A stretch of 64,000 bases of DNA from Apostichopus japonicus (Eukaryota; Echinodermata; Holothuroidea; Aspidochirotida; Stichopodidae), in NCBI RefSeq assembly GCF_037975245.1, contig NC_092574.1:9583713-9647712 (forward strand), read 5' to 3'. The translations under genes and the position numbers were made by a program. Positions 49,216-62,273 of this stretch are shown one piece after another (the stretch's first letter is position 1; every line of letters starts with the position of its first letter). The notes beneath the pieces are model-generated. The model saw only the letters and a program-made list of their open reading frames with translations, made no database searches and had not been told where the DNA came from.

Positions 49216-51763
49216 TATGAGGCACTTTGCTGTGTAGGAGAGAAAAATGACAGGAACACATTACTGAGCTACATAGGTTTCAACGAAGGAACAAAACATG
49301 GAAGGTTTATAGGGCCTACAATTAAAAGTTCTAAGTTATCCTTCCCCTTTCTCATCTTAAGTTATACTAGGCCTGATATAGTTATAACTTATATGTAGGC
49401 TATAGCCTATAGGCCTAGGATAAAATGAATGTAACCTTCATTAAATAGTTTAATATTATTGATAGGCATCGCCTATGTTACTTCATGTTACTTCACCGCA
49501 GACGTATTACATTCCTAATGAATAGGTACTAGGTTGGTCATAGGTTTACATACTTTTGATCGCCGTACATATATCATTTTTTATATTGTAGCGTAAATAT
49601 CGCGGAAGTCATCTATTTCTAGGCCTAGTATTGTACCTTGTAGTACATAAAAACACTGACTTACTTTAGCTATAATTTGTATATTGTTATTGGATAAAAT
49701 AGGCCGCTTCGATACATAACATATATGTCGTAACGATGAAAATGAAATAAATAATCATATGATTATTTACTTATTGAATTATGATATCATCACGAATGTA
49801 AAGTAAGAAGTGTAAGCGGTCCTGTCCAGCACCTGTCTTCGCACATATGTCAGCATGCGTATAACTGTACGATATGACATATATTTTGGAATTGTATCCG
49901 GTATACTATAGTACTGTAGTACCGTTTCAATCAACATGATGATCACTCGCGTATAGTATGATTGCATACGACAGTCGTTCGCTACGACTGAATTGTGCGG
50001 AAGAGGGAGGAGGCGCACCAGATAAATCAAGTCAACAAATCCCTCGTAAAGATAAAACTTCGAATCGTTACTCGGACTTCCCAATTTCGACTTAAAGTAA
50101 ATATATATTTTTATTGGATTCCTTCGTTTTTGCTTGTATCATAGCACAGAACTAATTGTTCAAAGTTAACTATCTTTATACATATATTATGTTATAGTAC
50201 TTTTCTCAGTCACTGCGGCCACAGTAGCCTAGTGTAAATTAGGAGTACTGTAGGCTAATGACCCTATATTAATAACATCGTTAATGCTATTGAAGTGTAG
50301 TGATGCACTGAAGGTAGCAGGTGTACTTTTGACAATTTCAATATAATAAAGGATTCCAGTTGTCCATGGTCAATTAGTCAGTCAGTATGACACAGTTAGT
50401 AACCGCAGATACAGTATTAGCACAATATCACAATTAATGACTGAATTAGGTCATTTGCCAAGTTGGGCCTACATAGAACAATACTAGTACTAGGCATACT
50501 GTACTACATTATTGAAGATAACATTCAGTAGGATTCATACATGAATTTTGCTCATTAGCCCCACTAAGCGTTTATCGATCCTGCATCTAGAGGCTTCCAT
50601 GGTGAGGTACTTGCGGACTTTACCTATATTTTGAATATGGAAGTTGCAAACTGTAACAACATTTGATATCTGTTCAGACATAAAAGATGATCATCTCAAT
50701 GAACCCCAAGTACCCTTACGCACTTCCATGATTTGATAACATGTCCATTAATATTAAGTGATTGCCTGCCGTAATGGCACCAAGTGATACAGAGACATTA
50801 AGTTCAAAAGCTCAGTTTTGTCGTAGGTAAGTTTCAGACGATTGTTGGAGATCCAGTGACTGATCATGGGTGATGCAGTTTTGCATGTTTTGAACTGCAG
50901 ATTCACAGTTTAACAGGTTGGCTGTATCATAACCAATGTACAACTGTTATTATCGGCATAACGGTGGTAGCAAATGTCATGTACAGTAGCGTTGAATGGT
51001 GTCTCGCAGGGATCGAGAGTGAGAAGATTTACTGGGCAAAGAACAGATCTTTGTGGAACTCCACAGCGAATGCGCCCAGTTTTCTATAGCCTCCCGTTAA
51101 CACAAACATATATATGCAAACGGTTTTTCAGGCAGGATATGAATCAATCATATGCCGAACCCAAGTTATCCCAATAGACGTCTTCAATACATCTAACAAA
51201 GTCTTTCCATGGTCGACGGTATCAAGCGCTGCGCTGAAATCAAGTAGCACCGAAAAAAGCAGCTGTATTCCGTTCTAGGAAACATACCTATAGTGGTATA
51301 TTCTAACCAAAGCGGTTTTAGTGAAGTGTTGGGCTTTGTAGACAGACTGAGAAACCTCATGAAGGCATACATCTCTGTCGAGTTACCTGAGGAGTAAGTG
51401 AGATATGAATGCTCACCGGCACAGGTGTCAGCCTTTTCCTGCAATTTACTGTTAAGTGCTGTTATCCCATTGGTGACACTGCAAAGCAGAACCGGTGGTG
51501 CAGCTGTATAAAACAAACAACCTTTAATAAACAAGTGGCCATCCCTAGCATCATCTGAATCATTGCTGTGATAACCTTTCCTGTAGTATATTTCTGAATA
51601 TGTAATATATCGTGAACTTATCTTAAAGAACAAGTTGCTATTTGGCATGTCACATCTCTATTTTATTTTCATTACCCGATGTATAGTTTTCCCCCCAGAT
51701 TTGTTGATTATGCTGTGATACTAACTGGTCAGATTCTGAGACGTGACTGCATATAAGAACAAG
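49216..51763. other. Divergent intergenic region, COA5 / INPP4-like
   Basis: Contains TAGGCCTA motifs at about 49408 and 49620 on the COA5 side and the reverse transcriptase relic on the INPP4 side. Both promoters are expected here. An open frame at 49779-50084 (minus) has no recognisable domain. Confidence 0.55.
50560..51350 (-). pseudogene. Decayed non-LTR retrotransposon reverse transcriptase
   Basis: Minus-strand reading in mixed frames shows the order of motifs of a CR1/jockey-type reverse transcriptase. KAQHFTKTALVRIY (head region near 51330) is followed by VLLDFSAALDTVDH (first catalytic Asp, about 51215-51260). RCGVPQRSVL lies near 51050-51080. YADNN near 50955 stands where YADD is expected, so the second catalytic Asp is lost. 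SHWISNNRLKLTYDKTE (about 50820-50870), VRVLGVH (about 50705) and IGKVRKYLTMEA (about 50605) complete the series. In-frame stops and frameshifts show it is dead. It lies between COA5 and INPP4, upstream of the INPP4 start codon. Confidence 0.85.
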
Positions 51764-54700
51764 ATGAAGTTTAATCTAAAAGAATTGGAGAGCCTAGCCA
51801 TCCAACCAAAGGAGTTCTACACAAAGGAGGGTCAGTTGTATGTCAGGACTATATCAAACAGTACATGGAGGAAGAAACCGAAAACAGACCGTAAGATATT
51901 AACTATCAAGGTCATAAAATATACTTGAACTGCAAGGGGGTTTTCAGCCTTTCAAACCATACATGCTTGTATCTTCTTGTGTGTTTTGTGAAGTCTGCAA
52001 AGAGCTGAGAGGGAGGGAGGGGGGTGGGAGTAGGCAGAGGGAGAATGGTTGTTGAGGTGTCGTGTTGTTGCTGGCACATAACACCGGTAGGGTAGTAAAC
52101 GTTTGCTTTCAGTCTCATTTTGAATGTGAGATTTGTGCATGCATGCACCAGCATGCTGCATGGACTCTTGTGTTGTTGCAAGACTTATGGGGAATGTGGA
52201 GAGGAGGTTGACATGGGTAGGGAGTACATATGCTTATCTGCCAGCTATCATTCATACAGTCTTAACTTTGATCACTTTTCTATGTAATCCCATTTTGCAG
52301 AGGTTTTTCAAGAAGAAGAAGATACTGAATAATGTAATTTGGTAATCCTGCAGTGTGAGCAGAATACTTAAAAACATTAAGTTTACTGTGAGCAAGCAAA
52401 TTTTAAATAATGTACACGCTAGGAGAAAACTTATACTGTACCATTAATCAAAAACAAAACACACACACATACACACATACAGCAAACAACACAGAGAAAA
52501 GACAGACAGTAGAAAGGGAAAAAAAACACAGACATGGTATAAGAAATGCAGCACAGATAAGAAACAGTGACCGATGTTAATCATTGTGGTATCATATTTA
52601 ATCACCCTCATGAAATACATGGCATCTTATTAATATTGAGTGCAGATTTGAGAACCAGTAATAAGAAAGGAATAAATGTTAAAATAACAGAATAAAATTG
52701 TCCTAACAGAGAATTAACAGCATTTCTACAAAAGTTGAGATCTACAGCCGTATTGAAATGCTCCTTTTGTCTCTATCCTGCAGTACTGTACCTAAAGTTA
52801 ATAGGGTTATATTCGATATGTACATTTTTGCATTTTGCTATGTACACATAAATATTGAAAATGAGAAGATTTATATAAATGTAAGTCAGACTGATGCTGG
52901 TCAACACCCATCGTTACTCCCAAGTTATGGTACTATTACAGTGTTTACTTTATGCACTACACCTGTCTCTACTGTCACATTACAAGATGCACAACTTTTT
53001 CCTGACCCATCATTTCTAGTTCATATATAGTTTATAAATATTGTGCCAATTATCTGCTAGCATCTATCGTCTTTGCCTTATAGTTATTATGACTTACAAG
53101 GGAGAGATCTATCTAACAGTTTTGGCTTATGCCAAACCTCATATATAAGCCTGAGCCACTCATTAGTCATCATAATCTTCTTGTAAATGGAAAGTGAAAG
53201 GCTGACCTCATTGTTCTTCAGATGACACAGTTCACACTAAAATGCAATAACAATTTGTGGGCTGCATGATTCAATTGAAGGTTGAATTAAAAATTCTTTT
53301 CAAAATCTCAAATGGAATAGAAACTTAATGTTCCTAATAGGAATATTTATTCAGTTATTGTTAAAGGAATTCAATGTAAAGCTGTTATTGTCATTTAGTG
53401 ATTATTTAATGAGTGCAAGCAGGAAACCTTTTGTTATTTTCAGGAGGTCAGTTGTTTTTTTGACGTCAACATACGTAGGTTAAAGTCTGAAAACCTTTTA
53501 ATTATAATACAAGATATCTCCAATATTATTAAATCTTAGATGAACTTGCTTTAGTACTGAATGTATACTTAGATCTGTGAATCCAATTAATGCAAGAACC
53601 TTGCTATTCCATTGGAGTCGACAATGGTCAAACTTTAAAATCTTGTATGCGTATAGTTTGTATGGTATGTCAGTATTTTATGTTCTGTAGTCGTGTTTAA
53701 AAAATGGCCTGTTTAGATATTTGCTTATCTATTGAGTTTAGGAATTGAATTTGTAACAGATATGATATATTATAAGTTAATTCAAGCTATGTGATCTGTT
53801 GCATGTTTTCCCATTGGGTTTTGTGTGGCATCTGAGGACCAACAGTACTTAATAGATGTACTGTAAGTAGTCAAACCACTTTCCTCGATAAGCCATTGAT
53901 GTTGTTTATATTAAACAGTTAGTTCTCAAAAACTAGAAGTACAGTACAGAATAGTGGATGTAGACTTCATCCATTGAAGCTTAAATTTTTAATTATCTTT
54001 AACATACCAAAATTAATTTGTGACTGTTGTCATTCCATACGATATGGTGTACTCTACATATAAATGTTTTGCTTGAATGGTTCTTCAAGGTCATTTCCAG
54101 AAATCATTATAATTTATCACCTACTGTAACAACATTGTCTTGTTGACAAAATTGCTTAAAAGTTCTTCAACGTTATAGGTATTTGCATTTGGATAATATG
54201 TGATATACAGTAGGACATTTCCTATACTAACGTTGAAATACTGTATAGTCGTTCGTCATAGTGGGCCTGTTATTATAAGCCCTGCAGACTGTACTGCATT
54301 TGCATAAATTTGCATAACAAATGGGAAAATGTGAATAAGAAGCAATGAAAAGAAAACAATTCTTGCATTGTTCATATCATGGTTGTCAATGCTGAACACA
54401 AGGACTTGAAGGATATAAACAAGACAACCCAACTGAAATGTTTTTAAGTTTACATCATACCTTGCTTCATATAAATTCTGGCTGACATTGTTACAATTTA
54501 GATCTAGTAAAAGATATGATCTAGGCTGGATAATTGTTCTCCTCAATAATTTCCATAAATACAAGTAAATTCTGTAATGAAGGCAATGTTGTTGTGATAC
54601 CATGACTACAAAACACATCTGGAGTATATATACATAAATTTTCAATGGATTGTGAATTAAACTAGTTTTCATGAGGAACACAACTTCCTTCCTTTTTCCA

Positions 54701-57700
54701 CTTAAAGACCTGTAAGATCAATTTAGCAGAATTAAGAGTTTAATTAGCAGAATTTAGCTCTTAACAGATGGTTTTGGGTGTAAAACCTGTAGCCTGCTGC
54801 AAGATGATATTAAGAACAGTTATATTTTTGCTCATTATCTACAAATTTATGTTCTTTCAAAAAATTATGAATTAATGAAATTATTTTAAATTGTGACATC
54901 ATTAGAGATGGTTTGCACCATCTCTTTAATGCCTCTCGCATTGAGTGCGTGTGTCGTATTTTGAGGAAATACCACTTTCTCTATTGACATTCCATATTCA
55001 TGGAAGAGTTCAACTACAGGATAGTGTACACAACACTACAGAGTGTACTATATTGTGCAACTACAGCATTATTAAAGACTAGCTGTCAATGCGCCGTCTT
55101 AGTATTTCCTTAATGACTCAGTTGGCTAAACCTTGAAAGTGTGTTTCATCTGTAGAGGTTATATTTTAACCTTATATGTCATTGGTGTCAGAGGGATTTC
55201 AGGATTCAGTCTTAATTCTGTTTTTTACCCCGTTGGAAGGATTTTGTTTTTGTCCTATGACATTCAGTTGGAATGAGGGTAATGTACTTAACGTTTTAAG
55301 TAATTAAAAACATTGATTTATGTACACAGACTTTGATGATGTTGCACAGTAGGCCCAAAAAATTGTTAAATGTTTCTGTTGTAGTTCAGTGACTTAAGTT
55401 GGGTCAGTAGCAAAGTACGATAAAGAAATAGACATTAAAAGAGTCGTGTGACAGTGTGACAGGAGTCCTTGGAGAAATGTTCTCGGTTTATTAATGTATC
55501 ATTTTATTCATGAGTACATACTGTAAGCCTCTACCGTAGGTAAATCCTGGTAACAACTGTCAAAGTTAATGTACAGCATCTCAGGTTGTGACTACAATGT
55601 TATGTAACATCTTGATCAAAGGCAGAGGCTCACAATGTACTTTGTGATTGTGTTGTAATTTAGTGACAGATCACAACCTATTCTGTGATTGTGTTGTAAT
55701 AATGACAGGTCACAACATACTTTGTGATTGTGTTGTAGTTAGTGACAGGTCACAACATACTTTGTGATTGTGTTGTAATTTGGTGACAGATCACAACCTA
55801 TTCTGTGTTTGTGTTGTAATTAGTGACAGGTCACAACATTCTTTGTGATTGTGTTGTAATTAGTGACAGGTGATAACATACTTTGCGATTGTGCTTTAAT
55901 TTAGTGACATCACAACCTTTTCTGTGACTGTGTTGTAATTAGTGACAGGTCACAACATACTCTGATTGTGTTGTAATTATGACAGATCACAACATACTTT
56001 GTGATTGTGCCGTAATTTAGTGACAGATCACAACCTATTCTGTGATTGTGTTGTAAAATAGTGACAGGTCACAAAATACTCTGATTGTGTTGTACAGTAA
56101 TTAGTGTCTGGTCACAACATACTCTGACATGTGTTGTAATTAGTGACAGGTCACAACCTATTCTATGATTGTGTTGTAATTATGACAGATCACAACGTAA
56201 TTTGTGATTGTGTTGTAATTAGTGACAGACCTTCAAATCGAAATTTAATTTTAGAAGAATTTGTATAATTTTAGAATTTAATTTAGTTTTAGAATTTGAT
56301 TTACGTATCAATTCCATTTTGTGACAAATTTTTCATAATCTGGATGAACTGCTGTGTACAGTACTGTACAATTAACAAGTAAATTTTTATGTTTATTTTT
56401 TATTATTTTTTTCCTTCAATATTCCATTATAAAAGTGCACAAAACACCTAAATCTTTTCTTCCGTCAAACTAGTACAGTCTACTTAGCTTACAGCCACAG
56501 CGTCAGCATGTGCAACTTCTTTCATTCAATATTGACTCTTCACGAGGATGGGAAGATCTATGAAATATTGATACCAAAAGAAACCTACCTGTATTCTCAA
56601 CTAAGCCTTTGATATTATGTACCATGCATGTAGCTGTCGTAATTGGAAATTTTTAAGTAATTGAACACATTTTCTATTTTGCTAATTCCACAAGTATGCT
56701 GTTTGCATTTGTATATTTACATTTGTGCCAAGTATTATCTTGTATCTAGAGGCTCATTAATAAAAATGATTCCTAAGCAATTTGTAACATTGTTATTCTA
56801 GGCTAAAGAGAAACTGAAATGTCATGAACATTCAGCAAGCAGTCAAAACATGTACATATGGGTGAATGGGTTTTATATCGCTATGGGAAACAAGGACAGG
56901 ACACATTTATGTTTGTTTTGATACAGAAAGCTTATTTTGCTGTTCCTGTATGCAAGAGTCATCCTGTACACTTGTACCTATATCATGGTAATTGTGACTA
57001 GAATATATTGCAACCTACCAACTGGTACAAAAAACAAGGTTGACTTTAATATATAGGCAGATGTCCTATACATAGGACTCTGTATAGTTGGTATCTCTTT
57101 GTTCAAGCCTTCAGAAAATAATTCGCATTTAGGTACTTCAAAGGGTGCGGTATTAAAAGTAAAATTTGTTTCTCTAGTTCAAGAAAATCACACTGGTCAG
57201 TAATATACAAAATTTAATCAGTGACTGATGAGCAGTTTGCAAATGAAAAGAGCAGTGCATATAACATAAGATTTTGTGGGACACAAACTTCTCTGCGGTT
57301 AAATAACTCGCCAGTCAGAACCATTAAACTAGGGATAACCGTGACATCATATAAGGTGATCTGGATAGAGGGGGGTGTTCAATTTATGTGTAAATATTAC
57401 TTGACTTTGACAGTGATTCCAATCAATTTTCAAGAAGAATTTATACTTCCCCACGGTCACCTTCAATAGAATGTTATATTTTCAACTGGAAAAAAAAAAG
57501 AAACAAAAAACAATGGGACTGTGCAATTCTAGTTTACTACTTAAGTTCCAAACTCTTTTGAAGATGATTTTGTGTTATTTTCTTTTTTCTTCGTTCTTTT
57601 CAGCATTTTCTGAGAAATGGTGTAGACTTCGTGGGAACCTGTTGTTTTACTTCAAAGGAAGAGACTTGTCTTCTGGACCTCAGGGTGTGATCGTCTTAGA

Positions 57701-60700
57701 ACAAGTCGTAATCAGACCAGATCTCGGAGAGGTTCAACCATATGCCTTTTGCGTCGGTACGTATTTAATGTCATTGACCTCAAGTTTCCCTTTTTTGGCG
57801 AACCATTAAATCCTTGCAGTCATTTTCAATGAGCACTGCTATCAGGCAATTGTTTATGATTTATCCGGTATCGCATTGTGAAATGCTATGCAGATTGGGC
57901 AACTTGCTCTACAAACTGTGCAAATTTGTACAAAGAAGGTTGCTCTACACAGAAACCATGTAGTATTTTATAGAGAGACAAACTGCAGTGCCTACGTAAA
58001 ACTTTGAATTCTTCTGGCTGGCTATGAGTATAAGTTACCACATATTCACAGGAAATTGGTGAATCCTGGCAGGAAAAAAACCTGCATTTATCAATTTTTT
58101 ATAAAGTGTTTTTTCGTACAGAAATTTTGGTTTTGGAGACAACTGTCAAACATTCTGTTTGTTTCGTGAAGAATCAATCAGGATCGAGGAAACCTAATCA
58201 TACATCACCATGTTGTCAGACGTTTTCTGATAGGGATAACAACAGATTAAAATAATATCATCATTAAAATACTGTTTTAAATGGCTTTTTCCCCTCTTTG
58301 CTAAATGGACTACAAGCCATCTGTCACTAAGTGGGCAAAGGTAACACGTATTCTTTCCAAATATATATATTCATATATAATTTACAGACTTTTTAGGTAG
58401 CCTTGTCTTAGGCCACATACATGACAGAGCTGAATAAACACGATTCCAATGTATCATATATATATTTAAAGGACTTATTAATGATACTGGCACTATCTGA
58501 GTAAAACAGAGATGAAAAGCACATGCAAGCCATAATGACATTCACAGATCATTGGATGGACCAAAGCGGTCCATTTTATTGAATGTAAATGAGGGATCAC
58601 TCCTATAATAGTTACAGTAGCCTTCAATTAAAACATGTATTGACCAAATAAATCGACAGTATGTTTGTGAGACAAGACACAGTATTTTGAGGTCAGATGT
58701 CTTCAACCAGTAGTCTGATATATATTTATCTGCACAATACTTGTCACATAGTCTGCTGATAGAATATCCCTTCCAAAAAAAAAAAAAATATCTCGTGGCC
58801 CACTTCAAGAAATACATACTGTACAATTTATGACATGTGCTCTGCAATATTTAGTGCCAGTTTTTTTTTATTCTGTCTAAATTGTGGCTTCTCACAGTTA
58901 TGTGTTTGGTTTGATATGTTTAGTTTGATATGCTTGGTTTTCTCCTTCACTTTGACGGTATAAACGCTAGTAAGGTTAGAAGGAAGTAACGTTACAGTGC
59001 CTTAGTTGTTCTACTCATGGACAGTTTCATCTTCAGAATTCTATTGGTCCTTGAAATTAATATACCCTTCTGGATAATGATTGAAATAGATATTCAGCAT
59101 GAGTGACTTTCATAATATTATTAAAATATTAACAATTTAATATCTTAATATTTCAACAGTCTTCTTACAGTACAGTGTGCATTGAATCGTATGCAGATTT
59201 ATCAATGCCATAATGCAGCTTGTTGTACGCTTTAAAGTAATGCAGCTTGCTGTACAGTGTATAGTAGTATACCATATATGCCAGCTAGATTACAATATTT
59301 TCTTTGAATGATAACCTCTGATGTCTAAAGCATTATAAAATTTCTCAGTTTATGAAAGTGGTATAGTATACTTTAGCAGACCTTGTAATTACATGCCTGG
59401 TATACATTTTACTTGCAAGTATAGTAATAAATCAAAAGGCACTGAAATCATTGCCATTAACAACCAAAGGACAGTTGATTTTAAAACTTTTAGAATTGGC
59501 GTGATTTCCATACCTAACAAAGGCCCTGTTTTACTGCTTTGATTAACAGCAAACATTTGTTGTGGCTGCTCTCTAGGCCAGTAAGATTTATAACAGACTG
59601 ATGATCTTGTATTATCTAGGAAATTACCTGTGAGACCTTGATTTTAGCCAGAACTAAGACTTTTTGTTAAGCACTGGCACTTGTTTTTAGCAAGAGGTTA
59701 AACCTGTGAAATTCTAAACCTGCTGTAAAGTACTGTAGGGTACATACAGTACACAACCTGAACTGGTAGTGGTATTAACTGATCTATGATATCAACATGA
59801 AACTTTTGCAATGAAAGTCATCTTTCTAGAGAGCTCACGGTCCATCCTTCTAGTTCAATCTAATTTGGGATTATCCAATTGGCAGACACCTCAAGGCAAT
59901 ATTTATGTAGATTATAACTGCTACACTTGTACATGCTACAGTAATTAGAACTACCATTGTATTCTTGAAGTGACTTAGAAGAGTGTTATTGTTACATGTA
60001 GCTATATCTGGGTTGTTAAGTATGGCTTACTATCCAGAGACCTATATAGGCTTCCTGCTTACTATACACCACCTGAATTTGTCTATAGTAATAATATATT
60101 GCCAAAGGTCAGCAACTAGGAAGGAACTTGAAAGGAAGGTTTTTCATTCAGTCCTTTGTAAAAAATTTCCCTAACAAGTGGAACGTGATGAAGAATTTTG
60201 TGACCTTTTGTAAGTATTAGTACATTCTCAGTATATATTTGGTGAAGAGAGTAAGTTGTCATTTGTCGATAAGTAAAGTGCATGAGTAGAAATCGATGAC
60301 AAGTTTTACAAAGTTCCGCTGCGTATGAATATCATCACAATTAGAGCTTTAAAGGATACTTAACCAGTGCTGAAACAACGGTTTTTCATTTATTTTGCCA
60401 GGTAGGAAACAATTTTGGTTTAAATTAATCGTTTTAAGTGGCAGAGAATAAGCCTAAATGTTACATCTTTTACCAGCAAATTCATTGTTATTTTGCTATG
60501 TACGGTTTCTCGGACAACTGAATTTGCTGCTCAGACAACCAAAGAGTAAGACCTGGTTCTCCAAGGGACAACCAAAAAACGAAATCTGTTAAAATTTGCT
60601 TTGTTTTTGAAACGTAATTCAGCATAGCAAGAGTGGTACAAATGCTGTTTCACCGTTTCAGTAATATATAATGTTAATTGTTGTGCATGCTCAGTTTGTC

Positions 60701-62273
60701 CCTCCATAAGGCTCCACAGTGTGTTTTAAAGCGTTTATAAGCAAGAAGTAGTTTGTCCCAAGTTCTAGTTATGAGTGCTGTTTAGCAGTAATGATGACTG
60801 GTAACATAAAGTTGTAGTTGATTGATAAAACATGTAACATTGTTACCATGGCAATGTTGATTTCTGTCTCCCACAGAGTACATTGGGGAGCCGAACAGTC
60901 AGTACTTTGCAGCTCATTCTGCCGAGCTGCGTGATGAGTGGGTCCATGTACTAGAGAAAGCCAGCTACGATCATTTGAGAATACAGCTGCACATCCTCCG
61001 AAAGAAATTGATTGCGAGAACCGGCCGAGATCCCATCGCCGAGGAACGGCACGGTGTATTAGACATGGGGGACATTATGGACGAACCGCACGAAGAACCG
61101 ATACTGGAGATGTCAATGTGTGAGTTGATCAGGAATAGAAACCTCACTGGGAAATAATCAGTTCTCTCACTTCTCGATTCCCTGTTTTGCTTGGGTCGAG
61201 TCGATTTTGTGTTTTAGTTTCTAGCTGACATAGTGACCGTCATGTTCAACCACACCATTACCACGGCATTGTAAAATTTACAATGTTACCATGGTGACAT
61301 AAAATTCTAGAAGTATTGATAGAAGAAGGTAGTTTTTTCTTAAAGGTTTGTAATATGGCAAATGCAATCTCTATAATTCTAATTATAAGTTATATCTGTT
61401 AAGTGTAGGTTGTTTGAAAAATGTTTCAGTTCTCACATGACAGGAGAATTGGTTGTAATGTTTCAAGTAGGAAAGGAAGCTACAAATCCTTTCATCAAGT
61501 GGTTTTCGAAATTGTGTGTGTAACATTATATAAAAACAGATCTCAGGCACAGAATCTTTTGAAAAGGTCCATAATTAATTGCGGTATTTCAAGTTTATTG
61601 CCTCTTTTACAAAAAAGAAAATATCAGTTTCACTCAATATGCTATCAATAGACTTTTCTCAAATTTATGTGACAAATTATAAAGTCTGCCTATATTTGTA
61701 TCATGCTGGGACCCCTCTTTTCATATCTGTCAACTAGACAATTTTATCGTAAAGTTGAATTAATTGATGTTAATATTCAGCTGACAGTGCCAAGCTGTCA
61801 TTGTATGCAGAAAAATTGAGTTTTTTTTTGGTAACTAGGCTGAAACAAGTCGTAAAATGATCATCATGTGATTACGAAACTTTGGTATGCAGCAGTTTGG
61901 TGTCATGGTAGAGTGAAATGTTGTATTGCATGGGAAGTCTTAATATGATACTGAAAGCAAAATGTCCAAAGTTCATTCATTTTTTTATGAATTTATTTTG
62001 TTATGTGATCAGCTCGGTGTTCCTCTTTTCTTCACAGGTTGCAGTAACCTGCCGTCCATTAATTCTAATTCCGCACCATCCACTTATATTACGGTGCAGT
62101 GCGTGACACCACCTGACACCTGGTGGGCTTGCGTCGGCAAGACCGAGATAGTGGAGAACAACTTCAACCCTCATTTTCTGACCACCATCGTGTTTGAGTC
62201 TCGTTCGAACATCTCCCCGATAACGAGGATCCGAGCCAGTGTCATCCAAGTGGAGGACAGAGACGCACATACC
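51764..62273 (+). CDS. INPP4: INPP4-type inositol 3,4-bisphosphate 4-phosphatase with N-terminal PH domain (partial)
   Basis: N-terminal 253 residues of a phosphoinositide 4-phosphatase that removes the 4-phosphate from PtdIns(3,4)P2 in endosomal and plasma-membrane signalling. Four exons join in phase: 51764-51890, 57604-57756, 60877-61119 and 62038-62273. Residues ~1-145 form a PH-like domain: start MKFNLKELESLAIQP, then EKWCRLRGNLLFYFKGRD, VIVLEQ, YFAAHSAELRDEWVHVLEKA with the conserved final-helix Trp. It most resembles PLEKHJ1. From residue ~165, EEPILEMSMCCSNLPS followed by VTPPDTW, KTEIVENNFNP and the VIQVEDRD strand match the INPP4 C2 region. The ATG at 51764 is chosen because PLEKHJ1-type PH domains begin at the same place. 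The catalytic CX5R domain lies beyond the right edge. Intron 1 is 5.7 kb. The symbol is at family level: the INPP4A/INPP4B split is vertebrate, so I do not assign a type. Confidence 0.88.
51891..57603 (+). other. INPP4-like intron 1
   Basis: A 5.7-kb intron between PH-encoding exons. Apart from the 41-bp tandem repeat (55621-56228) I see only AT-rich unique sequence. The phases of the flanking exons (1 nt plus 2 nt) join directly, so no extra exon is required. Confidence 0.7.
55621..56228 (+). repeat. ~41-bp tandem repeat, about 15 copies
   Basis: The unit is GTGACAGGTCACAACATAC followed by TTTGTGATTGTGTTGTAATTTA, with single-base and short indel variants. It contains the near-palindrome GTGACAGGTCAC and complementary CACAAC/GTTGTG blocks, so each unit can fold. 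It sits in INPP4 intron 1 (51891-57603). It is not a CRISPR array: the whole unit repeats, without unique spacers. Confidence 0.9.
59520..59705 (+). repeat. Diverged dispersed repeat related to 28321-28495
   Basis: Matching ordered blocks with 28321-28495, in INPP4 intron 2. Tentative because divergence is high. Confidence 0.5.

Noticed and set aside
49779-50084. 101-codon minus-strand frame upstream of COA5
   Set aside because: No family resemblance; COA5 starts canonically at 49215 without it.
51193-51648. 151-codon minus-strand open frame
   Set aside because: It overlaps the reverse transcriptase relic in a different frame from the recognisable motifs, so it is a shadow.
55621-56228. CRISPR-like array
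   Set aside because: The repeats are contiguous with no unique spacers, and the DNA is from an animal.
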